Positions 1 through 8,419 of a stretch of DNA of 64,000 bases are shown in pieces. How positions within the stretch are numbered: position 1 is the stretch's first letter; each line of letters starts with the position of its first letter. Both the position numbers and the translations under genes were made by a program. This stretch comes from Nitrospira sp. GTDB taxonomy: Bacteria; Nitrospirota; Nitrospiria; Nitrospirales; Nitrospiraceae. The stretch lies in NCBI GenBank assembly GCA_024998595.1, contig JACOEK010000004.1:434001-498000 (forward strand). Direction: 5' to 3'. Below the pieces are notes generated by a model, which was not told the origin of the DNA, made no database searches, and was given only the letters and a program-made list of their open reading frames with translations.

Positions 1-2
1 TT

Positions 3-1139
3 GCCACACTTTTTAAGACCTGGAACATTGAGCATGTGGAGGGTACGGGTGAACTAGTGGATGCCCGGACCATTCGCGTAACGAAACCGGATGGGACCAT
101 CATGCAGGTGGAGGCCGAGGGGGTCATCATCGCTACCGGCTCATCCTGGCCGAACCTGCCGTTGTTTCCAATCGACGGAACTCAGATCATTACCAGCAAA
201 CAGGCTCTGGATCTCGCGCGAGTCCCCGCCAGCCTCCTGATCATCGGCGGCGGCGTGGAGGGTTGTGAGTTTGCTTCCCTCTATAGCGGGCTAGGGACCC
301 AAGTGACGCTGGTCGAACTGGTTCCGCGCATCCTGCCGCTGGAGGATGAAGAGATCAGCCAGATGATGGAGCGGGAGCTGAAGAAGCGGGGCGTGGAGAT
401 TCGGACCGGCGTCACGGTCGACCAGATCGTCCGGCAGCCCGACGTGGTGACGGCACATTTTCGCGACGGCCTCTCGTTGAACGTAGAACAGGTGCTGGTC
501 TCGGTGGGGCGAGGGTTCAATTCGCGCGGAATCGGGTTGGAGAAAGCGGGGGTGCAGATCGGCACTCGCGGTGAGATTGTCGTCAATGAACGCATGGAAA
601 CGAATATCCCCGGGGTCTACGCGATCGGCGATGTCGTCGGCAAGGCGATGTTGGCGCATGTCGCTTCGCAGCAAGGCAAAGTGGCGGTGGAGAATTTTAT
701 GGGCCACCCGCGCGCGATCGATTACGATGTCATCCCGACGGGCATCTTTACGTTACCTGAAATCGGACGCGTTGGACTGACAGAGCAACAGGCCCGAGAA
801 CGCTCCGTCGGAGCGGGGAAGGATCCTCAGCAGGCCGTGAGAGTTGGGCGTTTTCGCTACGGTGGATTGGGGAAAGCGCAGGCGACGGGGGACATTCAGG
901 GACTGGTGAAGGTGGTGGTGGATGCGGCGAGTGACCGGATTCTCGGAGTCCATATTCTCGGGGCCCATGCGACCGATCTGGTTCACGAAGCCGCCCTGGC
1001 GATGCATCTTGGCGCGACGGTCTCGCGCGCGGCCGAGATGATTCATGCGCATCCGACCCTGGCGGAGGGACTCATGGAAGCCATGGAAGATGTGCATGGC
1101 CATGCGATCCATCTCGCGCGAAAGCCGGCGACGTCATGA
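3..1139 (+). CDS. lpdA: Dihydrolipoyl dehydrogenase (E3), 5'-truncated by the window edge
   Basis: Flavoprotein disulfide reductase that reoxidises dihydrolipoyl groups of 2-oxoacid dehydrogenase or glycine cleavage complexes, using FAD and NAD. The reading frame is open from the first bases, so the N-terminus (first FAD-binding loop and redox-active CxxxxC) lies outside the window. Visible are an ATG-type FAD motif (VIIATGSSWP), the NAD-binding GGGVEGCEFA near nt 248, the second FAD motif (YAIGDVVGKAMLAH) near nt 618, and the C-terminal catalytic His-Glu pair in HAHPTLAEG near nt 1045. Its stop overlaps the next start (ATGA), suggesting coupled translation. Related reductases such as mercuric reductase share the fold, but HAHPTLAE fits E3 best. 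Confidence 0.9.
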   Translation, partial: ATLFKTWNIEHVEGTGELVDARTIRVTKPDGTIMQVEAEGVIIATGSSWPNLPLFPIDGTQIITSKQALDLARVPASLLIIGGGVEGCEFASLYSGLGTQVTLVELVPRILPLEDEEISQMMERELKKRGVEIRTGVTVDQIVRQPDVVTAHFRDGLSLNVEQVLVSVGRGFNSRGIGLEKAGVQIGTRGEIVVNERMETNIPGVYAIGDVVGKAMLAHVASQQGKVAVENFMGHPRAIDYDVIPTGIFTLPEIGRVGLTEQQARERSVGAGKDPQQAVRVGRFRYGGLGKAQATGDIQGLVKVVVDAASDRILGVHILGAHATDLVHEAALAMHLGATVSRAAEMIHAHPTLAEGLMEAMEDVHGHAIHLARKPATS

Positions 1140-1678
1140 TGCAATCGCTGTTGATCAAAGTCGCGATGCTGGCCGTGACGCTGGGATCGCTCATCTGGAT
1201 CGCGTCGGTCACCCCCGTGACGAAAGTCATGCCGGGGCAACCGCAACTGATCGCAAAACGTCCTGTCGCATCGGTTTCTTCGTCGCAATCGGTGGATGTA
1301 CCCACGACGAGGCCTGCCTTGGCGAATGCAAGCCATGCGGGTATGGTACCGAATCAACCGGTGGTGATGCCGATTGAAGAGTCTCAGCCTGAACGGTCAT
1401 CGCAGAAGGCTCCGCTCGACTCTCCTCCTGCAAGGCACGCGGGTGCCCGGCAGGTCGATCTAAATCAGGCCACCCTGTCAGATTTGGAGGCGTTACCCGG
1501 CATCGGCCCTAAGTTGGCGCAGCGGGTGATCGAACATCGCGGCGAGAAGGGGCCATTCCGTTCCGTGGACGACTTGCGACAGGTGAGAGGCATCGGCCGA
1601 AAGAAATTCGACCGGTTGCGCCCCCACGTCCTTGTCACCAATACCAAATCGCTGGCACGACACAAAGGAGCCCTGTGA
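1136..1678 (+). CDS. ComEA-like helix-hairpin-helix protein with N-terminal membrane anchor
   Basis: 180-residue protein with a hydrophobic N-terminal segment (about residues 4-24), a Pro/Ser-rich linker to about residue 100, and a tandem helix-hairpin-helix domain near residues 105-168. The HhH motifs read [20 protein letters not shown] and [16 protein letters not shown]. This is the arrangement of ComEA, a periplasmic double-stranded DNA-binding protein of natural transformation, although many Gram-negative bacteria carry such proteins without a complete competence system. No other competence gene is in view. The start overlaps the lpdA stop, and its own stop overlaps the tyrS GTG, so the three genes look like one transcription unit. 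Confidence 0.75.
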   Translation: MMQSLLIKVAMLAVTLGSLIWIASVTPVTKVMPGQPQLIAKRPVASVSSSQSVDVPTTRPALANASHAGMVPNQPVVMPIEESQPERSSQKAPLDSPPARHAGARQVDLNQATLSDLEALPGIGPKLAQRVIEHRGEKGPFRSVDDLRQVRGIGRKKFDRLRPHVLVTNTKSLARHKGAL

Positions 1679-2892
1679 CATCATTAGGGCAACAGTTGGA
1701 TCTCATACTTCGAGGGATTGTTGAAGTTATTCAGCAAAGCGAGCTGGAGTCAAAGCTGGCCCGCTCGATCAAGGAAAACCGTCCCCTTCGCGTCAAGGCC
1801 GGGTTCGATCCCACGGCGCCGGATCTCCACCTGGGTCATACGGTCTTAATTCATAAGCTCAAGCATTTCCAGGATCTCGGGCATCAGGTGATTTTTCTCA
1901 TCGGCGATTTCACTGGCATGATCGGGGATCCAACCGGGCGCTCCGAGACCCGTGTCGCACTCTCGAAGGAAAAGGTGCTGGAGAATGCCAAGACCTATGA
2001 GCGACAGATCTTTAAAATTCTCGATCCCGCAAAGACGCAGGTGGAATTTAATAGCCGCTGGATGAGCGCGATGACAGCCGATGGCCTGATCGAGTTGAGT
2101 GCTCACTATACCGTGGCGCGGATGTTGGAACGGGAAGATTTTCATAAGCGGTACACGGAGGGGACGCCGATCAGCATCCATGAGTTCATGTATCCCTTGA
2201 TTCAAGGCTACGATTCCGTTGCATTGAAGGCCGATATCGAGCTAGGGGGAACAGACCAGAAATTCAATCTGTTGATGGGACGGGATCTGCAGAGGGACTA
2301 CGGGCAGGAGGCGCAGGCGGTTATTACGATGCCGCTGCTGGAGGGCACCGACGGCGTCCGGAAGATGAGTAAAAGTTTCGGCAACTATATCGCGCTGGAA
2401 GATCAGCCGGCCGACATGTTCGGCAAACTCATGTCGATCAGCGACACGCTCATGCACCGGTACTATGAGCTGTTAACCACGGAAGATTTAGCAGGTGTGA
2501 AGGCGGCGCATCCCATGGATGCGAAGCAGGGCTTGGCTGAGCAGATCGTCGCCCGATATCACGGGGCTGACGCCGGTCGTGAGGCCAGGGCCGCGTTCCA
2601 GCAGAAATTTCAAGCGCGGGAGTTTCCGGACCAGCCGGACGCACACGTTGTCCTGACGCCGTCCGATGTGAAAGATGCAAGCATGCCATCGATCGGGCTG
2701 GTCGATTTGATCGCCAAGACCGGACTGATTCCCAGCAAGAGCGAGGCTCGACGGTTGATTGTACAGGGCGGGGTCGAGCTCGATGAGCAGAAGATGACCG
2801 ACGCGAATGCCGCGGTCCACTTGGCCGCCGGCCAGGTGCTTCGCTTGCGTGTCGGTCGACGGAAGTTTGCGGTGGCTGAGTACAAGGAGTGA
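1675..2892 (+). CDS. tyrS: Tyrosyl-tRNA synthetase
   Basis: Class I aminoacyl-tRNA synthetase that activates tyrosine and charges tRNA-Tyr. The 405 residues are normal length. The HIGH-type motif appears as HLGHT near residue 52 inside [13 protein letters not shown], the KMSKS loop reads RKMSKSFGN near residue 229, and a C-terminal S4 RNA-binding domain covers about residues 335-400 ([17 protein letters not shown]). The GTG start overlaps the preceding stop (GTGA), and the N-terminus matches the usual beginning of the family, so this start is preferred. Confidence 0.97.
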   Translation: MTSLGQQLDLILRGIVEVIQQSELESKLARSIKENRPLRVKAGFDPTAPDLHLGHTVLIHKLKHFQDLGHQVIFLIGDFTGMIGDPTGRSETRVALSKEKVLENAKTYERQIFKILDPAKTQVEFNSRWMSAMTADGLIELSAHYTVARMLEREDFHKRYTEGTPISIHEFMYPLIQGYDSVALKADIELGGTDQKFNLLMGRDLQRDYGQEAQAVITMPLLEGTDGVRKMSKSFGNYIALEDQPADMFGKLMSISDTLMHRYYELLTTEDLAGVKAAHPMDAKQGLAEQIVARYHGADAGREARAAFQQKFQAREFPDQPDAHVVLTPSDVKDASMPSIGLVDLIAKTGLIPSKSEARRLIVQGGVELDEQKMTDANAAVHLAAGQVLRLRVGRRKFAVAEYKE

Positions 2893-2913
2893 GTCAGGTA
2901 GCTCTCGGTTGCC

Positions 2914-2942
2914 TTGACTTACCTTCGTCGCCAGCGTAGGAT
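2914..2942 (+). promoter_or_regulatory. Likely sigma-70 promoter of the tRNA-Gly gene
   Basis: TTGACT at 2914-2919 and TAGGAT at 2937-2942 are separated by exactly 17 bases. Transcription would begin near 2949, leaving a short 5' leader before the tRNA at 2964. Read from sequence only. Confidence 0.55.
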
Positions 2943-2963
2943 TCAGAAGCTTTTCAGCCAGGG

Positions 2964-3038
2964 GCGGGCGTAGCTCAGTGGTAGAGTCCTTGCTTCCCAA
3001 GCAAGTTGTCGTGGGTTCAAATCCCATCGCCCGCTCCA
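2964..3038 (+). tRNA. tRNA-Gly (CCC anticodon)
   Basis: A full cloverleaf can be drawn. The 7-bp acceptor stem pairs GCGGGCG with CGCCCGC (3028-3034). The D arm contains AGTGGTA. The anticodon stem CTTGC/GCAAG encloses the loop TTCCCAA, giving anticodon CCC. The T arm has GTGGG-TTCAAAT-CCCAT. The discriminator is T3035 and the CCA end is encoded at 3036-3038. CCC reads GGG glycine codons. Confidence 0.95.
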
Positions 3039-3352
3039 AATTCATCCCCTAGAGCAGATTTCGTTTCTAGCCCAGCTCCCTATTCCGACCAACGGAATTC
3101 ATTTCCTGAAGGCTTGTACTGCGTTCCTACCTATCGGAAGCCAGGTGAATTGTTTGGGGGATTAGCTATGCCCTGGCCACGTTCCTCGGCCTTGCCCATC
3201 TTTTTCTCGGGTAGTCGGAGCCTCTTCCTCTGTCGATCGGAAAGAATCCTGCACAAAAAAGCCGGACTATGGCAACGAGAGCCAAATTGCCGGATGCTCA
3301 GGTATTCACCAATGAAGACGAAGTGAATGTTCAGGAGGGCAGGACGGTCGCG
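3039..3352. other. Intergenic stretch between tRNA-Gly and the regulator gene
   Basis: About 310 bases with no convincing gene. Small open frames here have no recognisable protein and no good ribosome-binding site. No clear terminator with a T-run was found after the tRNA or after the convergent regulator gene. Confidence 0.5.
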
Positions 3353-4060
3353 TCACGCCATGGCAGGCGGCCTGGTCAGTCCATTCTGATGCGCTCGGAT
3401 GAGCAATTTCTGACGGTTCGAGACGCCGAGCTTGTCGAAAATGCTGGTGAGGTGATGCCGAACCGTAATGCTCGAAATGCACAGGCGGTTGGCGATGTCC
3501 TTATTGGAAAGACCTTCGCTGATTAAGCGAACGACCTCACGTTCGCGTTCGGTCAAGCCATCTGGCTGGTGAGCCTGGGTGGGAGTCATTGGCCTCAAAG
3601 CGGGGAGGTCGTTTTGAATAGTCGGCATGGGGCGAGACGGTTGTGCTCCCAACGTCAACACGACCTCCTTGCTCGATCGTGTCAAATGGGCGATTGTGGC
3701 AATGAGAACCGCCGAAGGCTGAACCTTCAAGACAATGCTGTCGACGCCGGACAGAAATGCTTGTCGCGTGCATTCCACATCGTCCAAACCGCTCAACAAA
3801 ATTGTCTTCACGCCGGGAGTTGCAGCTTTAAGCTTTTGGATGAGATCCGGCACGGAGGCACCATTTTCCGTGTCAATGATTGCGATGTCAGGCCGTTCGG
3901 TCGCCAGCATCTCGTCGAGGTGTATGCCATGAACGGTTTGGCCGACCAACCGAATCCATTTCTCGGCTTCGACAATCCTCTGCAAACCGAGGCAGAGGAG
4001 ATAATTGCTGCTGACGATCGCGACTACCGTCGTCGTTGTCGTTTCTTCGGTTCCGTTCAT
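3353..4060 (-). CDS. LuxR/NarL-type response regulator
   Basis: Two-domain transcription regulator of 235 residues. The N-terminal receiver-like domain has a likely phosphoacceptor Asp in IAIIDTENG and the conserved Lys in SIVLKVQP. The C-terminal LuxR HTH (last about 65 residues) reads LTEREREVVRLISEGLSNKD followed by IANRLCISSITVRHHL. The acidic pair normally found near the receiver N-terminus is missing: that segment reads VVAIVSSNYLL. Phosphorylation may therefore be atypical. The ATG at 4060 is chosen because AGGAGG lies five bases upstream; a GTG at 4078 lies upstream of that site and is less likely. It stands alone, divergent from the EPS locus, and may regulate it (inference). Confidence 0.85.
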   Translation of the reverse strand: MNGTEETTTTTVVAIVSSNYLLCLGLQRIVEAEKWIRLVGQTVHGIHLDEMLATERPDIAIIDTENGASVPDLIQKLKAATPGVKTILLSGLDDVECTRQAFLSGVDSIVLKVQPSAVLIATIAHLTRSSKEVVLTLGAQPSRPMPTIQNDLPALRPMTPTQAHQPDGLTEREREVVRLISEGLSNKDIANRLCISSITVRHHLTSIFDKLGVSNRQKLLIRAHQNGLTRPPAMA

Positions 4061-4591
4061 CAATCCTCCTGAAAGCACGTACTGCGCAGAGTCTCGTTCA
4101 GCCCGGGTAAAATATTATCTACGTAGTTAATGAAAAGACTACGCAATCAAATCTAGGTTAAACAGGTGATTCCTGAGACCTTCGAGGGCGCATATTCGCA
4201 TACCTGGAGCGCTTCCGGCAATCAGTAAATGTCAGGAGTGAATAGCCCCAAAGCCTTGCTGGTATTGGATTTCCCAAGATTGACGGTTCTACTTATACGA
4301 AAGATGCGAATGTTCAAAAATGTGCACTGGTTGATGTACGAGGTTTGTACCTCGTATTGCAAACAGGTTTGCATAGGCAAAACCTGGGCTTAAACCTGGA
4401 ATTCCTGAAATAAAAATGCTGGCTTATTTTTGTCTCGAATCTTCGAACAATAATGCACGAACAATCCGGCACAAATGTCCTAGTCGCGAGCGCTCTGGAC
4501 GCGCGATCATGGCGGCACCAATGTCCGATGTAAACCAACGAAAAAAACTTTAAAACAGCGTCCAAGTTCATGGGACTCAGAGGGCGAAGCT
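4061..4591. promoter_or_regulatory. 530-bp leader between divergent regulator and EPS antiterminator gene
   Basis: No gene is evident. The region is A/T-richer than its surroundings and structured. CGTAGT (4122-4127) and ACTACG (4138-4143) form an inverted repeat upstream of the LuxR-type gene. TACGAGG (4337-4343) pairs with CCTCGTA (4350-4356). It is followed at once by TGCAAAC (4358-4364) pairing with GTTTGCA (4367-4373). Two direct copies of AAACCTGG follow near 4380-4399. It probably holds the promoters of both divergent units and an RNA or operator signal for the EPS operon. I could not assign a confident -35/-10 pair. Confidence 0.5.
4337..4373. repeat. Two adjacent perfect inverted repeats in the EPS leader
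   Basis: Stem 1 is TACGAGG/CCTCGTA with a 6-base loop. Stem 2 is TGCAAAC/GTTTGCA with a 2-base gap, starting two bases after stem 1. They lie about 220 bases upstream of a NusG-like antiterminator gene. They could be a tandem operator or an RNA hairpin pair. Neither is followed by a T-run, so a simple terminator is unlikely. Confidence 0.5.
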
Positions 4592-5143
4592 ATGTTGAAG
4601 AGCACAGAGTGTGGTCCGGCAGTTCAGATTCCCGAGCATCGCGATCTGGCCGTTGAGCTGCGATGGTATGCGCTCAGCACGCGTTCTCGGCATGAAAAGC
4701 AGGTGCGGGATCGTTTGGCAGGCATCGGGGTCGAACCGTTTCTCCCGATGGCTCGCACACTCAGCCAATGGTCTGATCGGAAAGTTTGGACCGAGACACC
4801 GCTTTTTGCCGGGTATTGTTTCGCACGGTTCTCTCTTATGCACAGCCATCCGGTGCTTCAAACGCCAGGTATTGTCAGGATCGTGGGCTCGGTCATGCCC
4901 GAACCCATTCCGGACGAGGAAGTGGCCGCCATCAAAACCCTCGCCGCTAGCCGACGCCCGGTTGAGTCGCAAGAGTATCTGTGTGAAGGAGCATGGGTAG
5001 AGGTCGTACGTGGTCCACTCACAGGATTACGAGGACAACTCATCCGACGGTCAGGGCAAGACTGCATCGTCATTCGTGTACATCTGATTCAACAAGCGGT
5101 TACTGTGCATATCGACATGAACGAAGTGGTCTCAGTCCAGTAG
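4592..5143 (+). CDS. NusG/RfaH/UpxY-like transcription antiterminator
   Basis: 183-residue specialised NusG paralogue. The NGN domain starts at about residue 24 with RWYALSTRSRHEKQVRDRL and includes the typical PLFAGYCFARF turn. A KOW-type segment follows near residues 130-170 (GAWVEVVRGPLTGLRGQLIR). Such proteins (RfaH, UpxY, LoaP, TaA families) ride on RNA polymerase and prevent premature termination in long polysaccharide operons. Its position as first gene of a roughly 50-kb EPS locus fits that role. It is not the housekeeping nusG, which normally neighbours secE and rplK. Confidence 0.85.
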   Translation: MLKSTECGPAVQIPEHRDLAVELRWYALSTRSRHEKQVRDRLAGIGVEPFLPMARTLSQWSDRKVWTETPLFAGYCFARFSLMHSHPVLQTPGIVRIVGSVMPEPIPDEEVAAIKTLAASRRPVESQEYLCEGAWVEVVRGPLTGLRGQLIRRSGQDCIVIRVHLIQQAVTVHIDMNEVVSVQ

Positions 5144-5207
5144 CTCTTCATTCGTTTTCCCCACTGCAACGCCTCTAGCTGTGAACTAATTCCTATACCT
5201 GAAGGTC

Positions 5208-5486
5208 ATGCCCAAATCGCGTTTCTCCCATAACCAAATCATGGCCATCGTGCGTGAAATGGAACAGGTTCGTCCCTTGAAAGCCCTCGCGCAAAAGCAT
5301 GGGGTTTCCCCGGCGACACTGCACCGCTGGAAACTGCAGGTGGCCGGTGATCAAGAACCTGCTCGAGAACGCCTTCGCTCCTTAGAAGTTGAGCACCGAC
5401 GGCTGAAGAGCAAGTTTGCAGAGCTATCGTTGGACTACCTTTCGCTACGGGCGGCCCTCGTGGAAGACGTGAATAAAGAGTGCTAG
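5208..5486 (+). CDS. Orphan IS3-type OrfA-like HTH protein
   Basis: 92 residues with the shape of an IS3-family OrfA. An N-terminal helix-turn-helix (SRFSHNQIMAIVREMEQ through KHGVSPATLHRWK) is followed by a leucine-rich coiled coil (LEVEHRRLKSKFAELSLDYL). No OrfB (DDE integrase) follows and no terminal inverted repeats are evident, so this is not a complete insertion sequence. The frame is intact between the antiterminator and the export genes, so it may be a remnant or a DNA-binding protein put to regulatory use. Which one cannot be decided from sequence alone. Confidence 0.7.
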   Translation: MPKSRFSHNQIMAIVREMEQVRPLKALAQKHGVSPATLHRWKLQVAGDQEPARERLRSLEVEHRRLKSKFAELSLDYLSLRAALVEDVNKEC

Positions 5487-5545
5487 GTGCATCAGTCGGT
5501 CGGACATGGTCTTGCTGAAATTTTCAATAGTCTGGAGGGCGTACA

Positions 5546-6259
5546 ATGCGTGGGTTTATCGCCTTGGCAATCGGATTCGTGCTCGTAGGGAGCGTTGCTC
5601 CCGTATTCCTGCAGCCATCGGGTGCATTCGCACAGGTGAATTCTTCGGAAATCGCGGGAAAAGAGGGCGCCGCTGCCTTTACGACCGCTCCGGCGCATAC
5701 AGGCGGGCATGCACTCTCCAACATCGTCACAGAAGCGTATACGATCGGCGCGGAAGACGTGCTGGAAATCACGGTCTGGAGAAACGCGGATTTATCGAAG
5801 ACCGTTCAGGTTCGGCCGGACGGCAAATTTTCCTTGCCGGTTATTCGTGATGTCGTCGCCGTGGGGAAAACTCCATCCCAATTGGCGGATGAAATCACCC
5901 GTAAGCTGAAGGAATACGTTCAAAATCCCGTCGTGGCGATCAGCGTCCGTGAGGTCAATAGTTACAACATTTTCGTACTGGGCGAGGTCGTCAGGCCGGG
6001 AAAATACCCGCTCAAGAGCAAGACCACTCTCTTGCAGGGAATTACCATCGCCGGTGGATTCACGCCAGTTGCTGCGAGGAATCAGGTGGTCATCTTTCGA
6101 TTCACCGATAACGGTTCCACGATGCAGACCGTGACGTCGAGTTACGATGACATCGTCTTGCGCGGCGGCATCACAGGAAATCTGGAACTCCGGGCGGGAG
6201 ACACCATCGTTGTGCCGAGCGAATCTATGGTTGTGTTCCCAGGGCAGCAGCAACAATAG
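5546..6259 (+). CDS. Wza-type polysaccharide export protein (periplasmic/outer membrane)
   Basis: 237 residues with a signal peptide (about residues 1-30, ending AFAQ), a polysaccharide-export domain (AEDVLEITVWRNADLSKTVQ, about residues 65-150) and one SLBB-type domain (FVLGEVVRPGKYPLKS, about residues 145-220). In Wza-like proteins this part forms the periplasmic ring of the export channel. At this length it has one SLBB repeat and no obvious C-terminal membrane helix. No lipobox Cys is seen. GGAGGG precedes the ATG. It is paralogous to the next gene, which suggests duplication. Confidence 0.85.
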   Translation: MRGFIALAIGFVLVGSVAPVFLQPSGAFAQVNSSEIAGKEGAAAFTTAPAHTGGHALSNIVTEAYTIGAEDVLEITVWRNADLSKTVQVRPDGKFSLPVIRDVVAVGKTPSQLADEITRKLKEYVQNPVVAISVREVNSYNIFVLGEVVRPGKYPLKSKTTLLQGITIAGGFTPVAARNQVVIFRFTDNGSTMQTVTSSYDDIVLRGGITGNLELRAGDTIVVPSESMVVFPGQQQQ

Positions 6260-6287
6260 GAACCTCAATCAAGCAGGCAGAATTCAC

Positions 6288-6902
6288 ATGCAACTACAAC
6301 ACGTCATACAGGTTATCGGGCGGCTTTGCGCAATCGGTTTCATGAGCGTGGCTATGGCGGGCTGCGCAGCAACCATACAGGAGCGGGAATACGAGGCTCC
6401 GGGCGGATTCCTCTTGGGACCGGAGGATATCTTGGAAATCACGGTCTGGAAAAATGCCGATTTGTCGCGGATCACTCCCATCCGTCCGGATGGCCTCATT
6501 TCGATGCCACTCATCGGCGATGTGCAGGCATCCGGACTCACGGCGGATGGGTTGGCTCATCGAATTACCGAACGCCTCAAGCAGTTCGTGGCCGGAAGTC
6601 CGGCTGTGTCAGTAAGCGTCAAAGAGCTCAATAGTTATTCCATCTTTGTGTTGGGCGAAGTGACGAAGCCGGGCAAGTACCCGGCCAAATCATATGTCAC
6701 CCTGTTGCAGGCCATTTCGATGGGCGGCGGTTTTACCGAGTACGCAAAAAAGAACAAACTCCAGGTCGTGCGGAATCGGTTGAACGGCGACAACAAGATC
6801 CACGAAACCCGGATTCCCATTCGGTATGACGACCTCCTGGCCGGCCAGGGAGAACCGGGCAACATGATCCTGCTGTCGGGTGACACCGTTATCGTTCCAT
6901 AA
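6288..6902 (+). CDS. Wza-type polysaccharide export lipoprotein
   Basis: 204-residue paralogue of the preceding gene: EDILEITVWKNADLSRITPI here against EDVLEITVWRNADLSKTVQV there. The N-terminus is a lipoprotein signal with AMAGC giving a likely lipidated Cys at residue 26. The export domain covers about residues 40-130 and the SLBB domain about 125-200 (FVLGEVTKPGKYPAKS). The open frame extends upstream into the previous gene, but ATG 6288 is chosen because it gives the lipoprotein signal. With its neighbour it probably forms the outer part of the EPS export channel. Confidence 0.88.
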   Translation: MQLQHVIQVIGRLCAIGFMSVAMAGCAATIQEREYEAPGGFLLGPEDILEITVWKNADLSRITPIRPDGLISMPLIGDVQASGLTADGLAHRITERLKQFVAGSPAVSVSVKELNSYSIFVLGEVTKPGKYPAKSYVTLLQAISMGGGFTEYAKKNKLQVVRNRLNGDNKIHETRIPIRYDDLLAGQGEPGNMILLSGDTVIVP

Positions 6903-7035
6903 TAAATTTTCCTGCCTTAGCCAATGCCCAGGTAATTCCGGACTGGCGCATTTCTCACACGATCCGATCTCCGGAGATCTGTGCGACCGTCATTCGGGTA
7001 CGGCAACCGGGCGGCCACACGCAACACGTTTTCCG

Positions 7036-8328
7036 GTGATTGAATTGTGCTGTCATAGCAGGGCCAAAAAGAGACATGTCAGGTTGCGTCGGATTGTCCT
7101 AATTCTCATAGGGGTCTTTGGCGTCGTGATCAATTCCCTCGGTCCCACGCCGGCGCGAGCGGACACGAAAATAATCCCCACCGCAATATTGTCTGAGCGA
7201 TATGACACCAATGTTTTCTACGCTCCGCCGGCATTGCTGCCTCCTGGACAACGACGCAGCGATTTCGTCTCCACACTTGCCGGTGGTGTGCAATTGCTCC
7301 ATAAGTCGCGTGCTGTCGAGGCGAGCCTCACCGGGGGCGCAGACGCCAATGCGTACGCCTACAATACCGGCCTGAATTACCTGTCAACGACTGCGGATGC
7401 ATACGCCAGGTTGGATGGGTGGGTCGGGCAGTTTGCCGAAGGAGCGAAATTGCTGATAGCTGAACGGTTTCGCTACACACCAGAGCAACCAAGCTTTTTC
7501 ACAGGAACGAAAGCGCAAACCCTCGATGATCCATTTTTGCGAGGCATTCAAGGCTTCCGAGCCAATACGTTCTCCAACACCACATCCGCCACTGGTGAAC
7601 TGCCTATCTTTAGAGGGCTGGCCCTGCAGGGCAGCTATTCCTTTTCTACGTATCGGGTAGGTTCGATCGTGGCTCTGACATCAGCAGGCGCAGCCTTTTT
7701 CGATACCAATATTCATACATGGTCGGTAGGCCCCGGGTTCCGATTAAGTCCGGTGGATCATGTAGCGCTCACGTATCAACAAAGCCTGGTGAGTCAGAAA
7801 CTGACCAATAGTGGTCCTGGTATCGCACAGGACCTTGCATATAACGCCCAGGAAGTGTCGGCCAGGTATACCAGGATCATGCCTGATTGGACTGCAACCG
7901 TTCAGGGTGGTGCCACGCTGATCGAACCGGCCAGTCAGGCGTTCCCCAGTGCTACGTTGACAGTGACGACTAACCCCGAGCGTTCGACGTTGCTTCGTCT
8001 GGATCTTTCGCGAAGGGCTGCACCCTCATACTTCTTTGCAGCAGGATCCACCATCAGCAATGTGGCACAGGTGGCGGTGTCCCACCGACTTTCGAAGCGA
8101 TTCAGTCTGCGGGGGAGTTTCAGCTACGGGTATAACGAGATCGTGCCGGGGAAAACCATCAAGTTCGAGAACCTGAGTGCCTTGGCCGGTCTCAATTACA
8201 ATCTGACGAGAACGATGTCGATAGATCTTTCCTACAACTACAACAACTTTACAATCAAACAGCCTGGGACACCGTTCGAAGTGCAGCGGGATGTGGTCAT
8301 GCTCTCCCTGACGGCGCAATGGAAATAG
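7036..8328 (+). CDS. Outer-membrane beta-barrel protein of the EPS locus
   Basis: About 430 residues with a signal peptide (hydrophobic RIVLILIGVFGVVINSLG, then ARA cleavage) and a long run of alternating hydrophobic/polar strands ending VMLSLTAQWK, as in outer-membrane barrels. The opening IIPTAILSERYDTNVFYAPP resembles barrel proteins repeatedly found in exosortase-linked EPS loci (TIGR03016-like), so an export or surface role is likely. The start is uncertain. GTG 7036 and TTG 7084 both keep the signal peptide. GTG 6880 would overlap the preceding gene and give an odd leader. Confidence 0.7.
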   Translation: MIELCCHSRAKKRHVRLRRIVLILIGVFGVVINSLGPTPARADTKIIPTAILSERYDTNVFYAPPALLPPGQRRSDFVSTLAGGVQLLHKSRAVEASLTGGADANAYAYNTGLNYLSTTADAYARLDGWVGQFAEGAKLLIAERFRYTPEQPSFFTGTKAQTLDDPFLRGIQGFRANTFSNTTSATGELPIFRGLALQGSYSFSTYRVGSIVALTSAGAAFFDTNIHTWSVGPGFRLSPVDHVALTYQQSLVSQKLTNSGPGIAQDLAYNAQEVSARYTRIMPDWTATVQGGATLIEPASQAFPSATLTVTTNPERSTLLRLDLSRRAAPSYFFAAGSTISNVAQVAVSHRLSKRFSLRGSFSYGYNEIVPGKTIKFENLSALAGLNYNLTRTMSIDLSYNYNNFTIKQPGTPFEVQRDVVMLSLTAQWK

Positions 8329-8419
8329 CGGCTGTACGACCGATGATGCGACCACGTGGAAGGTCTTACTCCATAGGAACGGTTGTGACGATCAGCGGAA
8401 AAGGAATTGAGGTGAGGGT

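Noticed and set aside
3006-3326. Open frame starting inside tRNA-Gly
   Set aside because: It begins within the tRNA, is Ser/Pro-rich without motifs and lacks a ribosome site.
3569-4072. 167-codon plus-strand frame opposite the LuxR-type gene
   Set aside because: Shadow of the regulator; no domain resemblance.
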